Shown one piece after another: positions 1 to 8,559 of a stretch of 64,000 nt of DNA. Source of the stretch: Agrobacterium vitis. GTDB lineage: Bacteria > Pseudomonadota > Alphaproteobacteria > Rhizobiales > Rhizobiaceae. The notes beneath the pieces were generated by a model. The model did not search any database. It was not told the origin of the DNA and saw only the letters and a program-made list of their open reading frames with translations. Position 1 is the first letter of the stretch; the number at the start of each line of letters is the position of its first letter. The translations under genes and the position numbers were made by a program. The DNA lies in assembly GCF_013337045.2 (NCBI RefSeq), contig NZ_CP118261.1, positions 558,001 through 622,000 on the forward strand, read 5' to 3'.

Positions 1-346
1 GATTGCACAGCGCAAGAGAACCACCATTCTGGCAATGCTCGACACCAAGACCGTACGCGCCAGATGACACAAGCGAAAATTCCGCCGCTTTATAGCGTGC
101 GGTAGTCTGGCGATTGCCTTTGCAGACAAGGCCCGCCGACAGCAGCCGTTGAAGAATGCCGGTAATGGCAGGCTCGGTGAGCTTAAGCCTTGCCGCAAGC
201 TCCTGACGCGTCATCGGCCCTTCGCGTAGCAAAAGCGCCGAAACGGTGCGTCCGTTATGATCTGCGATATCTTCAGGACTGAGGCCCTGAGCATCGCGAT
301 CCTCCAAGGGCCGAACCGTCTGATGCCTTACAAGTCGTCGTCCCAC
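1..346 (-). CDS. ROK-family transcriptional regulator, N-terminal part (runs off window start)
   Basis: Read by hand on the minus strand. The translation contains a winged helix-turn-helix of the NagC/XylR (ROK) or MarR type: HNGRTVSALLLREGPMTRQE, then ELAARLKLTEPAITGILQRL and a wing-like stretch GLVCKGNRQTTARYK. ROK repressors carry this head followed by a sugar-kinase-like domain; the frame is still open at base 1, so that domain would lie outside the window. No ATG exists upstream in this frame before a stop. A GTG at 344-346 (or a TTG a few bases further up) is the likeliest start. Family is fairly clear, ligand and targets are unknown. It is divergent from the isoaspartyl peptidase gene and could regulate it. 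Confidence 0.6.
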   Translation of the reverse strand, partial: MGRRLVRHQTVRPLEDRDAQGLSPEDIADHNGRTVSALLLREGPMTRQELAARLKLTEPAITGILQRLLSAGLVCKGNRQTTARYKAAEFSLVSSGAYGLGVEHCQNGGSLALCN

Positions 347-640
347 ACTCAAATTTCCATCGGCGATTTCATTGCAATCTTTGCTATCAGCAAAAAAGAA
401 AGCAAACAGGCTTTGCTGCGTGCAGTCAATCACTCCCGTTCAAGTACCGACAGGCCCTACCTCAGTTTTTTACAATTCTAGGAAATCGCTGGTACAAAAT
501 GTGTGGAGCGAACCCGTCAAGCGAAGATAACTGAGCTCGAATGATGCATTCTCTGACCCTTTCTCATCTAAACGATCTGCGATAACCACTATGCTGCGGC
601 TAATAATAACCGATCTACCGTTGAACATTTCGAGGCATTG

Positions 641-1606
641 ATGAGCAACACCCAGCGAAATCCCATGGCCCTGGCCATCCATGGCGGCTGCGGCGTGATG
701 AACAAGGCAGACATGCCGGAAAGTGAATGGCAAGCAGCACGCGCCGATCTCAAGCGTTCCTTGCAGGCCGGATGGGCGCTGTTGCAGCGAGGGGCATCCG
801 CGCTGGACGCTGTCGAGGCTGCCGTGATGGTGATGGAAGATTCTGAGCATTTCAATGCGGGCCATGGTGCCGCCTTGAACACGCAGGGCGATCACGAGCT
901 GGATGCCTCGATTATGGATGGCAACACCCTTGAGGCCGGGGCCATTGCCATGGCACGCAGCATTCGCAACCCGATCTGTGCCGCGCGCAGGCTGATGCAC
1001 AGCGGTGAGACCGTGATGCTGGGGGCAAGTGCGGCCGATGCCTTTGCCAGACAATCTGGCTTGCCCATGGTAGATCAAAGCTATTTCACGACAGACCGCC
1101 GGGTAAAAGCACTGGTATCGTTAAAGGCCCATGCGAAAGCCGGAACCGCCGCCCAAGCAAGCGAAGCCGAAAAGCATGGAACAGTCGGTGCTGTGGCACT
1201 CGACAGCCACGGCCATCTGGCTGCCGCAACCTCCACCGGGGGCTTCAACAACAAGCCAGCCGGCCGCATTGGCGATACTGCTGTGATTGGAGCTGGAACC
1301 TATGCCCGGGATGGGGTCGTGGCAGTCTCTGGCACCGGCAAGGGCGAATTCTTCATTCGCCATGCCGTGGGTCACGAGATTGCCAGCCGCATGCGCTATC
1401 TCGGCGAAAATCTGGACGATGCCTGCCAGCACGTTATCTTCACCGATCTTGCCCCGCATCAGATCGGAGCCGGATTGGTGGCAGTTGGCGCAGATGGCTC
1501 CGTTACCGCACCATACAACACAGCGGGCATGTTTCGCGGCTGGATCGGCCCGGATGGGCGCATGGTTGTGGCTAGCCATGACACGCTATTTGAAATGCAT
1601 GTCTAA
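641..1606 (+). CDS. iaaA: Isoaspartyl peptidase / plant-type L-asparaginase (Ntn hydrolase)
   Basis: The enzyme hydrolyses beta-aspartyl dipeptides and L-asparagine. It is made as a proenzyme that cleaves itself before a threonine, which then becomes the N-terminal nucleophile. The 321-residue length is normal for the family. The N-terminal AIHGGCGV motif, the GHGAALN loop (about residues 74-80) and the cleavage site HGTVGAVA with Thr181 are all present, followed by the substrate loop STGGFNNKPAGRIGD. The ATG at 641 is chosen over an in-frame TTG one codon earlier because GAGG at 632-635 is well spaced from it. It stands alone, divergent from the ROK regulator. Cytoplasmic or periplasmic location is not settled: no clear signal peptide is seen. 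Confidence 0.93.
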   Translation: MSNTQRNPMALAIHGGCGVMNKADMPESEWQAARADLKRSLQAGWALLQRGASALDAVEAAVMVMEDSEHFNAGHGAALNTQGDHELDASIMDGNTLEAGAIAMARSIRNPICAARRLMHSGETVMLGASAADAFARQSGLPMVDQSYFTTDRRVKALVSLKAHAKAGTAAQASEAEKHGTVGAVALDSHGHLAAATSTGGFNNKPAGRIGDTAVIGAGTYARDGVVAVSGTGKGEFFIRHAVGHEIASRMRYLGENLDDACQHVIFTDLAPHQIGAGLVAVGADGSVTAPYNTAGMFRGWIGPDGRMVVASHDTLFEMHV

Positions 1607-1688
1607 TGACTTTGAACCCAAGGCAGGATTAGCTTCACTCGGTGTCTGAAAACCGGCAGCAGGCCAGGCTTCCTGAGCTGACCGCGAT

Positions 1689-1946
1689 TTATGCCCGGCG
1701 CACGAGCCTGAGGAGCAGCAGAAGGACGATCGCCCCGACCGTAGCGTTGACAATCGCTCTGACGATGCCCGTACCCAAGCTGAAACCGAGGCGGGGAAAG
1801 AGCCATCCGGCGATGAACGCACCGATGATACCGACAAGGATATCTCCGATCAGACCAAAACCGCCACCACGTACCACCAGGCCGGCAAGCCATCCAGCAA
1901 GGGCGCCAACAAGAAGAAATACAAGCAGGCTCTCATTCGACATCAT
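1689..1946 (-). CDS. GlsB/YeaQ/YmgE-family small membrane protein
   Basis: This is an 85-residue, almost wholly hydrophobic protein with three predicted membrane helices. It carries the glycine-rich pattern of the transglycosylase-associated family (PF04226): GALAGWLAGLVVRGGGFGL, then GDILVGIIGAFIAGWLF, and a last helix ending in LLLLRLVRRA. Members are small inner-membrane proteins often induced by stress; no enzymatic role is established. An AAGGA eight bases before the ATG supports the start. The gene is convergent with the isoaspartyl peptidase gene and 82 bp from it. Confidence 0.88.
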   Translation of the reverse strand: MMSNESLLVFLLVGALAGWLAGLVVRGGGFGLIGDILVGIIGAFIAGWLFPRLGFSLGTGIVRAIVNATVGAIVLLLLLRLVRRA

Positions 1947-2248
1947 AGGATATTTCCTTGGCTGGTGAGATTAGGCAATGCTTTGCATTGGCAGGATCGC
2001 CTTTCCTAATTTCTATAATGCCTATCGTGATCCTGCCCTTGCGTCAAACAGCCAAATAGCCCGACCGTGCTCTTGCTTGGCGGCGAGAGAACGGTTTGGA
2101 TCGAGGGTACTCAGAGACGTTACCTTCTGATCCACTTTATGGCCGCCATCCCTTTCTCAGTTTTTGATCGAAATGCCGGCCAGCTTCTTGCTGGAATCCA
2201 CGACATAATTGAGCGGTCACGGACGCCCACCACATTATCGTTCAGTGG
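1947..2248. other. Intergenic stretch without a supported gene
   Basis: No coding frame is convincing here. It holds the upstream region of the small membrane protein gene and the downstream region of the chemotaxis receptor gene. One widely spaced 8-bp inverted repeat is visible (GCAGGATC at 1991-1998 and GATCCTGC at 2029-2036), with a 30-base loop that makes a simple terminator unlikely. Confidence 0.5.
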
Positions 2249-4573
2249 TTATGCCCTTTCTTGAAAGTCGGAATCCTCAGCATCAGGCCCACCCATCGAC
2301 ATGTCGAGCACCCAGCCTTTTACGCGAGCCTGCTGGCCTGCAACGGAGTGGCCGGGTTTGGACATCTGGGCCATGGCTGCTGGTTTTGTTGGGATATTGC
2401 TCTTGGGCCGGGCCTTCGCCGGGTGGTTGCGTGACGCTTGCACTTTAACGTCAGCAGCATTGTCGACCTTAAAGAAGGCGATGGAGGTTTGAAGCTCCTC
2501 GGCTTGCGCTGCGAGTTCTTCTGAGGTGGCCGACATTTCTTCAGAGGCTCCAGCATTCTGCTGTGTCACCTTGTCGAGTTGCTGGATTGCCTCGTTGATC
2601 TGCGAAGCACCGATATCCTGTTCACGGCAAGCCGCGGAGATTTCCGAGACCAATTCGGCAGTCTTGCGGATGTCGGGAACCAGACGTGAGAGCATTCCAC
2701 CCGCTTCCGTGGCAACCTGCACCGTCTGTCCTGACAGGCCACTGATTTCAGCGGCGGCTGATTGGCTGCGTTCGGCAAGCTTTCGCACTTCAGAGGCGAC
2801 AACGGCAAAGCCCTTGCCATGTTCTCCCGCGCGGGCTGCTTCCACGGCGGCATTCAGAGCGAGAAGGTCGGTCTGTCGAGCAATTTCCTGCACGATGGAA
2901 ATTTTCTCGGCAATCGTTCGCATCGCAGCCACAGCCCGATTGACGGCCTCACCGGACGCTTCGGCATCCTTTGATGATTGACGGGCAATCTTTTCGGTTT
3001 GAGCAGCATTATCAGCGTTTTGCTTGATATTGGCCGCCATTTCCTCCATGGATGCAGAGGCTTCTTCTGCCGCCGCCGCCTGTTCGGTCGCACCTTGCGA
3101 AAGCTGCTCTGCACCGGCGGAGAGCTGCTGCGAACCCGCTGAAACATTTTGACTTGCGGATAATGCATCGGCAACAACGCCGCGGAGGCGCTCAACCATG
3201 GACACAAGAGCAATTCCCAGCGTGTCCTTGTCTGAAAGCGGCTCCGGCTCGACCGTCAAGTCGCCACTGGCAATCTGGTCGGCGATGGCTGCTGTGTTGC
3301 GCAGGTTGTCTACCATAGTGTTGATCGCATTCTTCATGCGCTCATGATCGCCTTCGCATTCGATGTCCACATGCTGCGTGAGATCACCGAAACTCACCTG
3401 ACGAAGGACGCGATTGCCCTCAGAGATCGGGAGAATGATGGCATCCAACATGCCGTTGATTCCGGAGACCAGTTTGGCGAAATCACCGACGAAATGATCG
3501 GCGGCGCCACGCTCAGAGAGCTTGCCGGCTGTAGACGCCCCAATCAAGCGCTGAAGTTCAGTGGTAATCGCCCGTAAATTTCCACGCAACGTCTCGATGG
3601 TCTGATTGATGAAAGCCTTCTTGCCGGGGAACTGCTCGAGCGGTGCTTCAAAATTGCCCTCGCCCAGTTCTTTGATGCAGGCCATGGCCTTCTTTTTGAC
3701 GGTGATGTGGCTGATGACCATATCGTTGACGCCCTTGGCCATTGCGGCAAAGTCGCCCTTGAATTTCTCAACCGGCACAAAGACGTCGATGTCGCCCTTA
3801 TCGTGCTCGATCGACATCGTATTCATTTCGGAAATCAGGCCTTTGAGATTGGCGCGCAATGTTTCGATTGTCTCATTGATGAAAGCCTTCTTGCCGGGGA
3901 ACTGCTCGAGCGATGCTGCGAAATTGCCCTCGCCGAGTTCCTTGATGCAGGCCATAGCCTTCTTTTTAACCGCGATGTGGCCTGCGACCATATCGTTGAC
4001 GCCCTTGGCCATCACGGCAAAATCGCCGTTGAATTTCTCAACCGGCACGAAGACATCAATATCGCCCTTATCGTGCTCGATCGACATCCTATTCATTTCA
4101 GAGATCAGGCCTTTGAGATTGGCACGCAATGTTTCGATTGTCTCATTGATGAAAACCTTCTTGCCGGGGAATTGCTCGAGCGGCGCTTCAAAATTGCCTA
4201 ACCCAAGTTCCTTGACGCAAGCCATGGCCTTTTTCTTGACCGCGATATGGCCATCGACCATGTCGTTAATGCCTTTGGCCATCACAGCGAAGTCGCCCTT
4301 GAAGACTTCTGAGGGTAATCTGACATCGATGTCACCCTTGTCATGCTCACCTGACATGCCTGCGATAGATGCTCCGAGCTTCTGCATCGGCTGCATACTG
4401 GCCTCAAGTAATTCATTGACAGCAATCAGCATCTCTCTGGCCTCGCCAGTGACGGCATCGAGATTTGCACGCTCGGCTAGTTTTCCGTCTGCGATACTAA
4501 CTTTGATGCGCTGTATCTCAGCCACAGCCGCATGAGATTTGGAAGATTTCTTCATTTGAGTGTAGAAAGACAT
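2249..4573 (-). CDS. Soluble methyl-accepting chemotaxis protein with tandem 90-residue repeats
   Basis: A 774-residue chemotaxis receptor that would control CheA kinase through CheW. There is no signal peptide or membrane helix, so it is cytoplasmic. Residues about 77-346 hold three near-identical 90-residue units, each reading EHDKGDIDV, then [23 protein letters not shown] and FPGKK.FIN.TIETLR. They are followed by two HAMP-like segments ([16 protein letters not shown] and [20 protein letters not shown]). The C-terminal half is a canonical signalling coiled coil with the hairpin tip [21 protein letters not shown]. The tail ends [17 protein letters not shown], not the NWETF-type CheR tether. 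AGAGGA lies six bases before the ATG. The ligand is unknown; a role in sensing an intracellular cue through the repeat array is inference. Confidence 0.92.
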   Translation of the reverse strand: MSFYTQMKKSSKSHAAVAEIQRIKVSIADGKLAERANLDAVTGEAREMLIAVNELLEASMQPMQKLGASIAGMSGEHDKGDIDVRLPSEVFKGDFAVMAKGINDMVDGHIAVKKKAMACVKELGLGNFEAPLEQFPGKKVFINETIETLRANLKGLISEMNRMSIEHDKGDIDVFVPVEKFNGDFAVMAKGVNDMVAGHIAVKKKAMACIKELGEGNFAASLEQFPGKKAFINETIETLRANLKGLISEMNTMSIEHDKGDIDVFVPVEKFKGDFAAMAKGVNDMVISHITVKKKAMACIKELGEGNFEAPLEQFPGKKAFINQTIETLRGNLRAITTELQRLIGASTAGKLSERGAADHFVGDFAKLVSGINGMLDAIILPISEGNRVLRQVSFGDLTQHVDIECEGDHERMKNAINTMVDNLRNTAAIADQIASGDLTVEPEPLSDKDTLGIALVSMVERLRGVVADALSASQNVSAGSQQLSAGAEQLSQGATEQAAAAEEASASMEEMAANIKQNADNAAQTEKIARQSSKDAEASGEAVNRAVAAMRTIAEKISIVQEIARQTDLLALNAAVEAARAGEHGKGFAVVASEVRKLAERSQSAAAEISGLSGQTVQVATEAGGMLSRLVPDIRKTAELVSEISAACREQDIGASQINEAIQQLDKVTQQNAGASEEMSATSEELAAQAEELQTSIAFFKVDNAADVKVQASRNHPAKARPKSNIPTKPAAMAQMSKPGHSVAGQQARVKGWVLDMSMGGPDAEDSDFQERA
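3536..4345 (-). repeat. Three tandem 270-bp repeats inside the chemotaxis receptor gene
   Basis: The same sequence block recurs every 270 bp. For example the block TCATTGATGAAAGCCTTCTT and its close variants start at about 3604, 3874 and 4144. The period is exactly 90 codons, so copy number can change without breaking the frame. Copies differ at scattered third-base and a few amino-acid positions, suggesting duplication followed by homogenisation. Confidence 0.9.
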
Positions 4574-5095
4574 TGTATATCCTCTATCCGAAGCTGTTTA
4601 GGATTTGCTGTAGCTGATAAGTCGTGGGCGCCCTGCGGCGACCGTCCTGTAAACAACAGACCGGCTAGGTATCTGCTGAAGCCCAAGTAAGTCATCAAAG
4701 CCACCAGGGTCGCGCACTTCATCCCTGCGACCAAGCCCGCTTCTTTTTTGATGGACCGCTTCATAAATGCGATAGCCAGTACACTGTTAGCAATGACGAA
4801 ACCGCGCGCGAATTCCTCTCACAGCTCGAAGCTTAAGAGAGTGTCTAGTCAACTCGGTCTCAAAACGTGATTTTGTGTCGCGTCATGCGAAGGAACATCG
4901 CAACTCGATGCTGTGCGATCTCAATTCTAAGATGTAATTGTTAATCATGCCCTAAAGTACCCCTTTTTTTAGTGGGAACTCATGTGGCGCTGATGATTCT
5001 GTCTCAGTTTTTTTAAGGGCTTCATAAATGTCTCTCGCTCTACGCATTTATGGGACAATATTGTGAGTTGGCTGGAGCCGCCTATTATTGCCCGA
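4574..5095. other. Intergenic region upstream of the chemotaxis receptor
   Basis: About 520 bp with no supported gene. A 70-codon minus-strand frame at 4552-4764 overlaps the receptor start and has no family signal. The stretch is AT-richer than its surroundings, with T-runs at 4963-4970 and 5010-5016, and lies next to the IS6/ammonia-lyase scar, so it may contain further degraded mobile DNA. The receptor promoter should be near its right-hand side start at 4573, but no clear boxes were identified. Confidence 0.4.
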
Positions 5096-5800
5096 TCATC
5101 TGCCCTGACGTTTGAGATCCTGGGCGAGGTGTGAAACAACTTCAGTGAAAGCGTTGGGACAGAGACCAAAAACGGGTTCAACGGTCCGGGTTTCTCCGCG
5201 GATGTCGCCGATCAGATTGAAAATTGCAGCTTCGCCCATGGATAAAGCTGGTATGAACTCGACGCCCTTGATCACGGCACAGGCCATATTCAACAGTGAA
5301 CTGCATTTCCACTTGGTGGCGATCCGGTCTGCCTTCAGTCGTGACTTGAAGCGGTTGAACGCCTCAACGTGGGCGAGGATTACGGCGGCCAGCGCATCAT
5401 AGAGCGGTTGCGAACCGCGACCGAGCTTGAAGCTGCCGAGTGCATGGCGGGTGAGGAAAGTCGCCTTGGTGGCCAGCAGGCATTCAACGCCAATGATCTT
5501 CGGCAGGTTATTCAGCACCTGCTGCGCTTTGCGGCACGAGCATGTGACCATGGAGGTATGGTCTTCCTGACTGCTCTTGGTGCGGATGGTGTGGACGACC
5601 GAAGGAACGGCTAATATCTTGTTTTGTGAAGCCATGGCGGTGGCAGTTGGGGAGATAATGCCGTAACCGTAGTTAAGCCCGATGGGCTTTCCGGCGAGGT
5701 TGGGCGACAGGCCATAATTCAGCGTGGTGTCGCACAGCGCAAACAAACGCCGCTTGGAAATATTGCTGATTTCAATCAGGGCATTGGCCAGAAGATCCAT
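5096..5800 (-). pseudogene. Chimera of histidine ammonia-lyase C-terminal half and IS6-type transposase tail
   Basis: The 234-codon frame has two unrelated halves. Residues 1 to about 148 match the C-terminal part of histidine/aromatic amino acid ammonia-lyases: EISNISKRR, NYGYGIISPTATAMASQNK, SSQEDHTSM, and LGRGSQPLYDAL near the end. The N-terminal half with the Ala-Ser-Gly MIO cofactor motif is missing, and a TAG lies in frame just upstream of the ATG, so no active lyase can be made. Residues about 150-232 instead resemble the C-terminus of IS6-family DDE transposases: RFKSRLKADR, ACAVIKGVEFIPALSMGEAA and IFNLIGDIRGETRTVEPVFG. The join is in frame and uninterrupted. It most likely marks an old insertion followed by deletion. 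Whether the frame is translated is unknown. Confidence 0.7.
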
Positions 5801-5933
5801 GGCAAAGCGTCGGTTCTATCTCGTCGAGATAAAGCGTCCGTTCGGCACCAAACAATTGATTAAGTCTCTGACACATTTGAGATATTTTCAATTTTTTTAA
5901 GTCGAGAATGCGTCAGCATCTTCGAGATTTGGT

Positions 5934-6103
5934 ATGAGAGGGTTCAAGACATTGAAAACGGCCTATGTGACGATCAATGGGTTCGAGGCCATGCGAGCAC
6001 GACGCAAAGGCCACGCTACGATTTTCAACCTGACAAAATGCATCCGTGGGCGGGTCCACATCGTTGAGTGCTCCTTCGCCCTTCAAAAGGTTTGCAACAG
6101 AGC
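5934..6103 (+). mobile_element. IS6-family insertion sequence remnant with terminal inverted repeat
   Basis: A plus-strand frame beginning at 5934 reads KTLKTAYVTINGFEAMRARR, then GHATIFNLTKCIRGRVHIVE, the typical end of an IS6/IS26-group transposase. Just behind it, at 6091-6103, stands TTTGCAACAGAGC, the standard outer end of IS6-family terminal inverted repeats (GGCTCTGTTGCAAA read on the other strand). The catalytic DDE core and the left end are absent. It lies opposite in orientation to the transposase tail in the neighbouring chimera, so at least two IS6 copies or one rearranged copy contributed to this scar. Confidence 0.65.
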
Positions 6104-6301
6104 TGGATCGGTATCCGTATTGTCAACCGGATAACAGAGCCAGAAATTGTGGTGCCGCGGCTGACCAAATCTGACGGTTTCTGCATGGGGTATTCGGGAA
6201 CGTGTCCGACGTCTCCCCTTGCGAAGATCTGAGCGGCTTTATACGAACATCGGCAGAAAATTGCATCGATCACCTGCTGCAAACACTGAAAGCTGCCAGA
6301 A

Positions 6302-7129
6302 ATGTCTCTTGGATGTTACGATATCGAGATGCGCAAGCGGAACGCCGCCGTTCTCGTGGTGCTGTTCTCCCATTCAACCAAGCATCATTTCAAGTCTGTC
6401 GATTTTCCGGCGGATGTTTTGAGCATTGCGGATAAGGAAGACACCTATTTCACAAACACGCCAGACATTCTGGCGAATTTCATAGAAAATGTCAGTGCCC
6501 CCTACGATCTGGTGATGACGATTGGTGGAAGCAAAGGGGGGCATGGGGCGCTGTATCACGGCACTCTTCTCGCACGCAGGATCGAAAAACCTGTTCGTGT
6601 TCTCGCCTTCAGCCCGGTTGTCATGCTCTCGGATAATCCGAATGACATACCATATGTGTCCTACCAAAAGCTGATGGAGCGCGCGCAGACGACACCAGAA
6701 CTGGCAGAAAACCTGCGCCAGTCAACCCAGGTGATAACAGCAGACCCGCCGCCCAATCTCACGGCCTTCTGCATCGTCGGGGCCGACAATCAATGCGACT
6801 GTATCGAGGCCAGCCGACTGATTGGCGCACATATCTTGACGCTGCCTATGCATCACCATGAAACGGTCATCCCGTTCCTTTGCGATACCAGCGATGCCAG
6901 AGCAGTGACGAAAACCGTGCTGGTGCTGTACGATAGAGCCGCAGAGGAGGCCGACGTTGCGCATCTGCTTGAAAAAGGCAGTGTTGACAAAATGATCGCG
7001 GACCTTTCCCGCGTTCCCAAACAGCCTCGCCTCGATGACCTGACGAATCTTGTCATAAAGGGTGATGCCAGTATTGTGAGGCAGGCTGTGACAACGGCAA
7101 GCGCCGGATCGTCCCCATCTGAATCCTGA
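6302..7129 (+). CDS. Uncharacterised protein with alpha/beta-hydrolase-like nucleophile motif
   Basis: 275 residues. I do not recognise a named family. The sequence looks like an alpha/beta fold: hydrophobic strands NAAVLVVLFSHSTKHHF and YDLVMTIGGSKGGHGALYHG, the latter resembling a G-x-S-x-G nucleophile elbow (GGSKGG), then VRVLAFSPVVML, TAFCIVGADNQ and a late histidine cluster LPMHHHETVIPFL that could supply the catalytic histidine. No signal peptide or membrane helix is seen. The start is uncertain: ATG at 6302 has no good ribosome site, and an ATG at 6329 is an alternative. The gene begins directly next to the IS6 scar, so its 5' end may be altered. It stands alone in its orientation up to the Rrf2 gene. 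Confidence 0.6.
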   Translation: MSLGCYDIEMRKRNAAVLVVLFSHSTKHHFKSVDFPADVLSIADKEDTYFTNTPDILANFIENVSAPYDLVMTIGGSKGGHGALYHGTLLARRIEKPVRVLAFSPVVMLSDNPNDIPYVSYQKLMERAQTTPELAENLRQSTQVITADPPPNLTAFCIVGADNQCDCIEASRLIGAHILTLPMHHHETVIPFLCDTSDARAVTKTVLVLYDRAAEEADVAHLLEKGSVDKMIADLSRVPKQPRLDDLTNLVIKGDASIVRQAVTTASAGSSPSES

Positions 7130-7343
7130 TAGGACGCTCTTCACACCTGATCGAATCGACCGAAAGCCTGCGCTTGCATCAATCGCTACCGTCACAGGCA
7201 TCTCACAAGGACCGAAGCCTTGTCTTGAACGACAAAGCTCCCACGCGGTCGAAAAAAATCTTACGCTATAGTCCCAAACCGAACCGGTTACACGTCTATC
7301 TCTCAGCAACCGGACGTGGTGACCCCTTGGGATGCACGTTTGT

Positions 7344-7430
7344 TATGCTGCATAATTTCTCAAGCCAGAGTTGGTTCATGGAGAAATTATGAAGCAAATA
7401 TAAGGCGTTACGGCTTATATTGTGCGTTTT
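7344..7430. repeat. Dispersed intergenic repeat with inverted arms (copy 1)
   Basis: TGCTGCATAATTTCTC at 7346-7361 is an inverted copy of GAGAAATTATGAAGCA at 7381-7396 (one mismatch, 19-base loop). The right arm continues into AAATATAAGGCGTTACGGC and a TTGTGCG. The same order of blocks recurs at 55888-55937. From memory it resembles intergenic repeats common in Brucella/Ochrobactrum genomes. It sits in the 344-bp gap before the first Rrf2 gene, in which no other gene is supported. Confidence 0.5.
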
Positions 7431-7473
7431 CACAGGACGTGCGTCGCGTAAGCAATGTGTTGGGGAGAGAGGG

Positions 7474-7881
7474 ATGATGCATTTCACACGCGAAACCATG
7501 ACCGTCCTTGCGGTCCTCACGGCCTGTGCGTGCAGACCCGGCCGTAAGCTTGCCTTCCGGGAACTGACCGATTTGCACAATGGCCCCACCGGAGAGGTCG
7601 TCAAAAGCATCTTGCTGTTGCTCCGGCATGAACTGTTGCACCGCGAGCCAGACGGCCGCGTGATGCTCGCCATCAATCCAGCCAGCGTCACACTGGGTGG
7701 CATTCTGCGGCTCACCCAACCCGATCTTCTCCAATGGGATAAACAACAAAGCCATAGGCAGCGGAATGTATTCTCGCTCGCCGTTGAAGCCGCCTCAGTG
7801 AATTTCGTGCGGATGGCTGACCAGTTCACGCTCGCCGATCTCATCGCGGACCACCCATCCGGGACATGCCACGCGGCATGA
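7474..7881 (+). CDS. Rrf2-family transcriptional regulator without the Fe-S cysteine triad
   Basis: 135 residues from the ATG at 7474, which follows a GAGAGAGGG ribosome site. The fold is that of Rrf2/IscR/RirA: an N-terminal winged helix (MMHFTRETMTVLAVLTACA, ELTDLHNGPTGEVVKSILLL) followed by the family signature GGILRLTQPDL and a C-terminal helix ending QFTLADLIAD. Iron-sulfur members have three cysteines just after the signature. Here that loop reads DLLQWDKQQSHRQRN with no cysteine, so a metal-free or ligand-sensing mode is likelier. It is convergent with a second Rrf2 gene, and the two proteins share TQPDL and the F-T-ADL ending, suggesting duplication. Targets are unknown; the adjoining siderophore island is an obvious candidate. 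Confidence 0.8.
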   Translation: MMHFTRETMTVLAVLTACACRPGRKLAFRELTDLHNGPTGEVVKSILLLLRHELLHREPDGRVMLAINPASVTLGGILRLTQPDLLQWDKQQSHRQRNVFSLAVEAASVNFVRMADQFTLADLIADHPSGTCHAA

Positions 7882-7953
7882 ACGCCGTATTCGCGTCTTG
7901 AATCCTACGGTATCGGGTCTGTTCACGGATATCCATCCGTTGCCTCAGGTCGA

Positions 7954-8472
7954 TCAGGCGTCGGTTTCCAGACTGTCGTCTGCGGGGGACAACTGGGGCA
8001 CGGGCAACCGCATCAAACGCTCGCGAGCCGGGCGGGCGGTCACGAGGCTACACTCGAGACAAGCGATAGCGGAGCTATCGGGCGAGGCCACGAGGTCCGC
8101 GACAGTGAAACGGTCGAGCAGCCTGACAAGAAAGGACGAGGCCGCTGCAACGATGCCGTCAAGCAAGGGCTGCCCTTTGAGAGTCCCGGGTTCAGGCTCT
8201 TGCGCGTTGCTGTCGAGGTCCGGCTGGGTGATCCGCAGCACGTCGGCGAGCTTGATGTCCTTGGGATCACGCGCAAGGCGAAGGCCACCGCCCGGCCCGC
8301 GATCGCTGGTGAGAAACCCGTTGCGGACCAGAAGAGCGACGACTTGATAGGCATGATCCCTCGTCGCGCCGACCTCTTGCGCCAGATGCTGGGCAGGGTG
8401 CTTCGTCAATGGACTTTGCGCGCAGGCTGTCAATATACCGATCGCAATTTCGGATTGCCGCTTCAGGCGCAT
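7954..8472 (-). CDS. Rrf2-family transcriptional regulator (second copy)
   Basis: 172 residues from the internal ATG giving MRLKRQSEIAIGILTACAQ, the standard Rrf2 opening (compare MRLT..TDYA). An upstream ATG at 8508 would add 12 residues but has no ribosome site. The wing RNGFLTSDRGPGGGLRLARD and signature LADVLRITQPDL are typical. The loop that in RirA/NsrR/IscR binds an iron-sulfur cluster (DSNAQEPEPGTLKG) lacks cysteine; the only cysteines are in ACAQ and a later ACLEC. It follows the MATE exporter gene by 87 bp in the same direction, so it may be the last gene of the leftward siderophore operon or be separately transcribed. Confidence 0.82.
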   Translation of the reverse strand: MRLKRQSEIAIGILTACAQSPLTKHPAQHLAQEVGATRDHAYQVVALLVRNGFLTSDRGPGGGLRLARDPKDIKLADVLRITQPDLDSNAQEPEPGTLKGQPLLDGIVAAASSFLVRLLDRFTVADLVASPDSSAIACLECSLVTARPARERLMRLPVPQLSPADDSLETDA

Positions 8473-8559
8473 GGATGGCACTATCAGGTGAGTTACTCGT
8501 TGAACCATAGTCGCATATTTGGATGATGGTGACCATGGGCTTCATTGTGCAAAACAATA

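Noticed and set aside
1991..2036. Inverted repeat as a terminator
   Set aside because: The 30-base loop and absence of a T-run make it a poor terminator.
3606..4535. 309-codon plus-strand frame with internal repeats
   Set aside because: Its repeats are the antisense image of the chemotaxis receptor repeats.
4552..4764. 70-codon minus-strand frame overlapping the receptor start
   Set aside because: No family signal, overlaps a supported start codon and lacks a convincing ribosome site.
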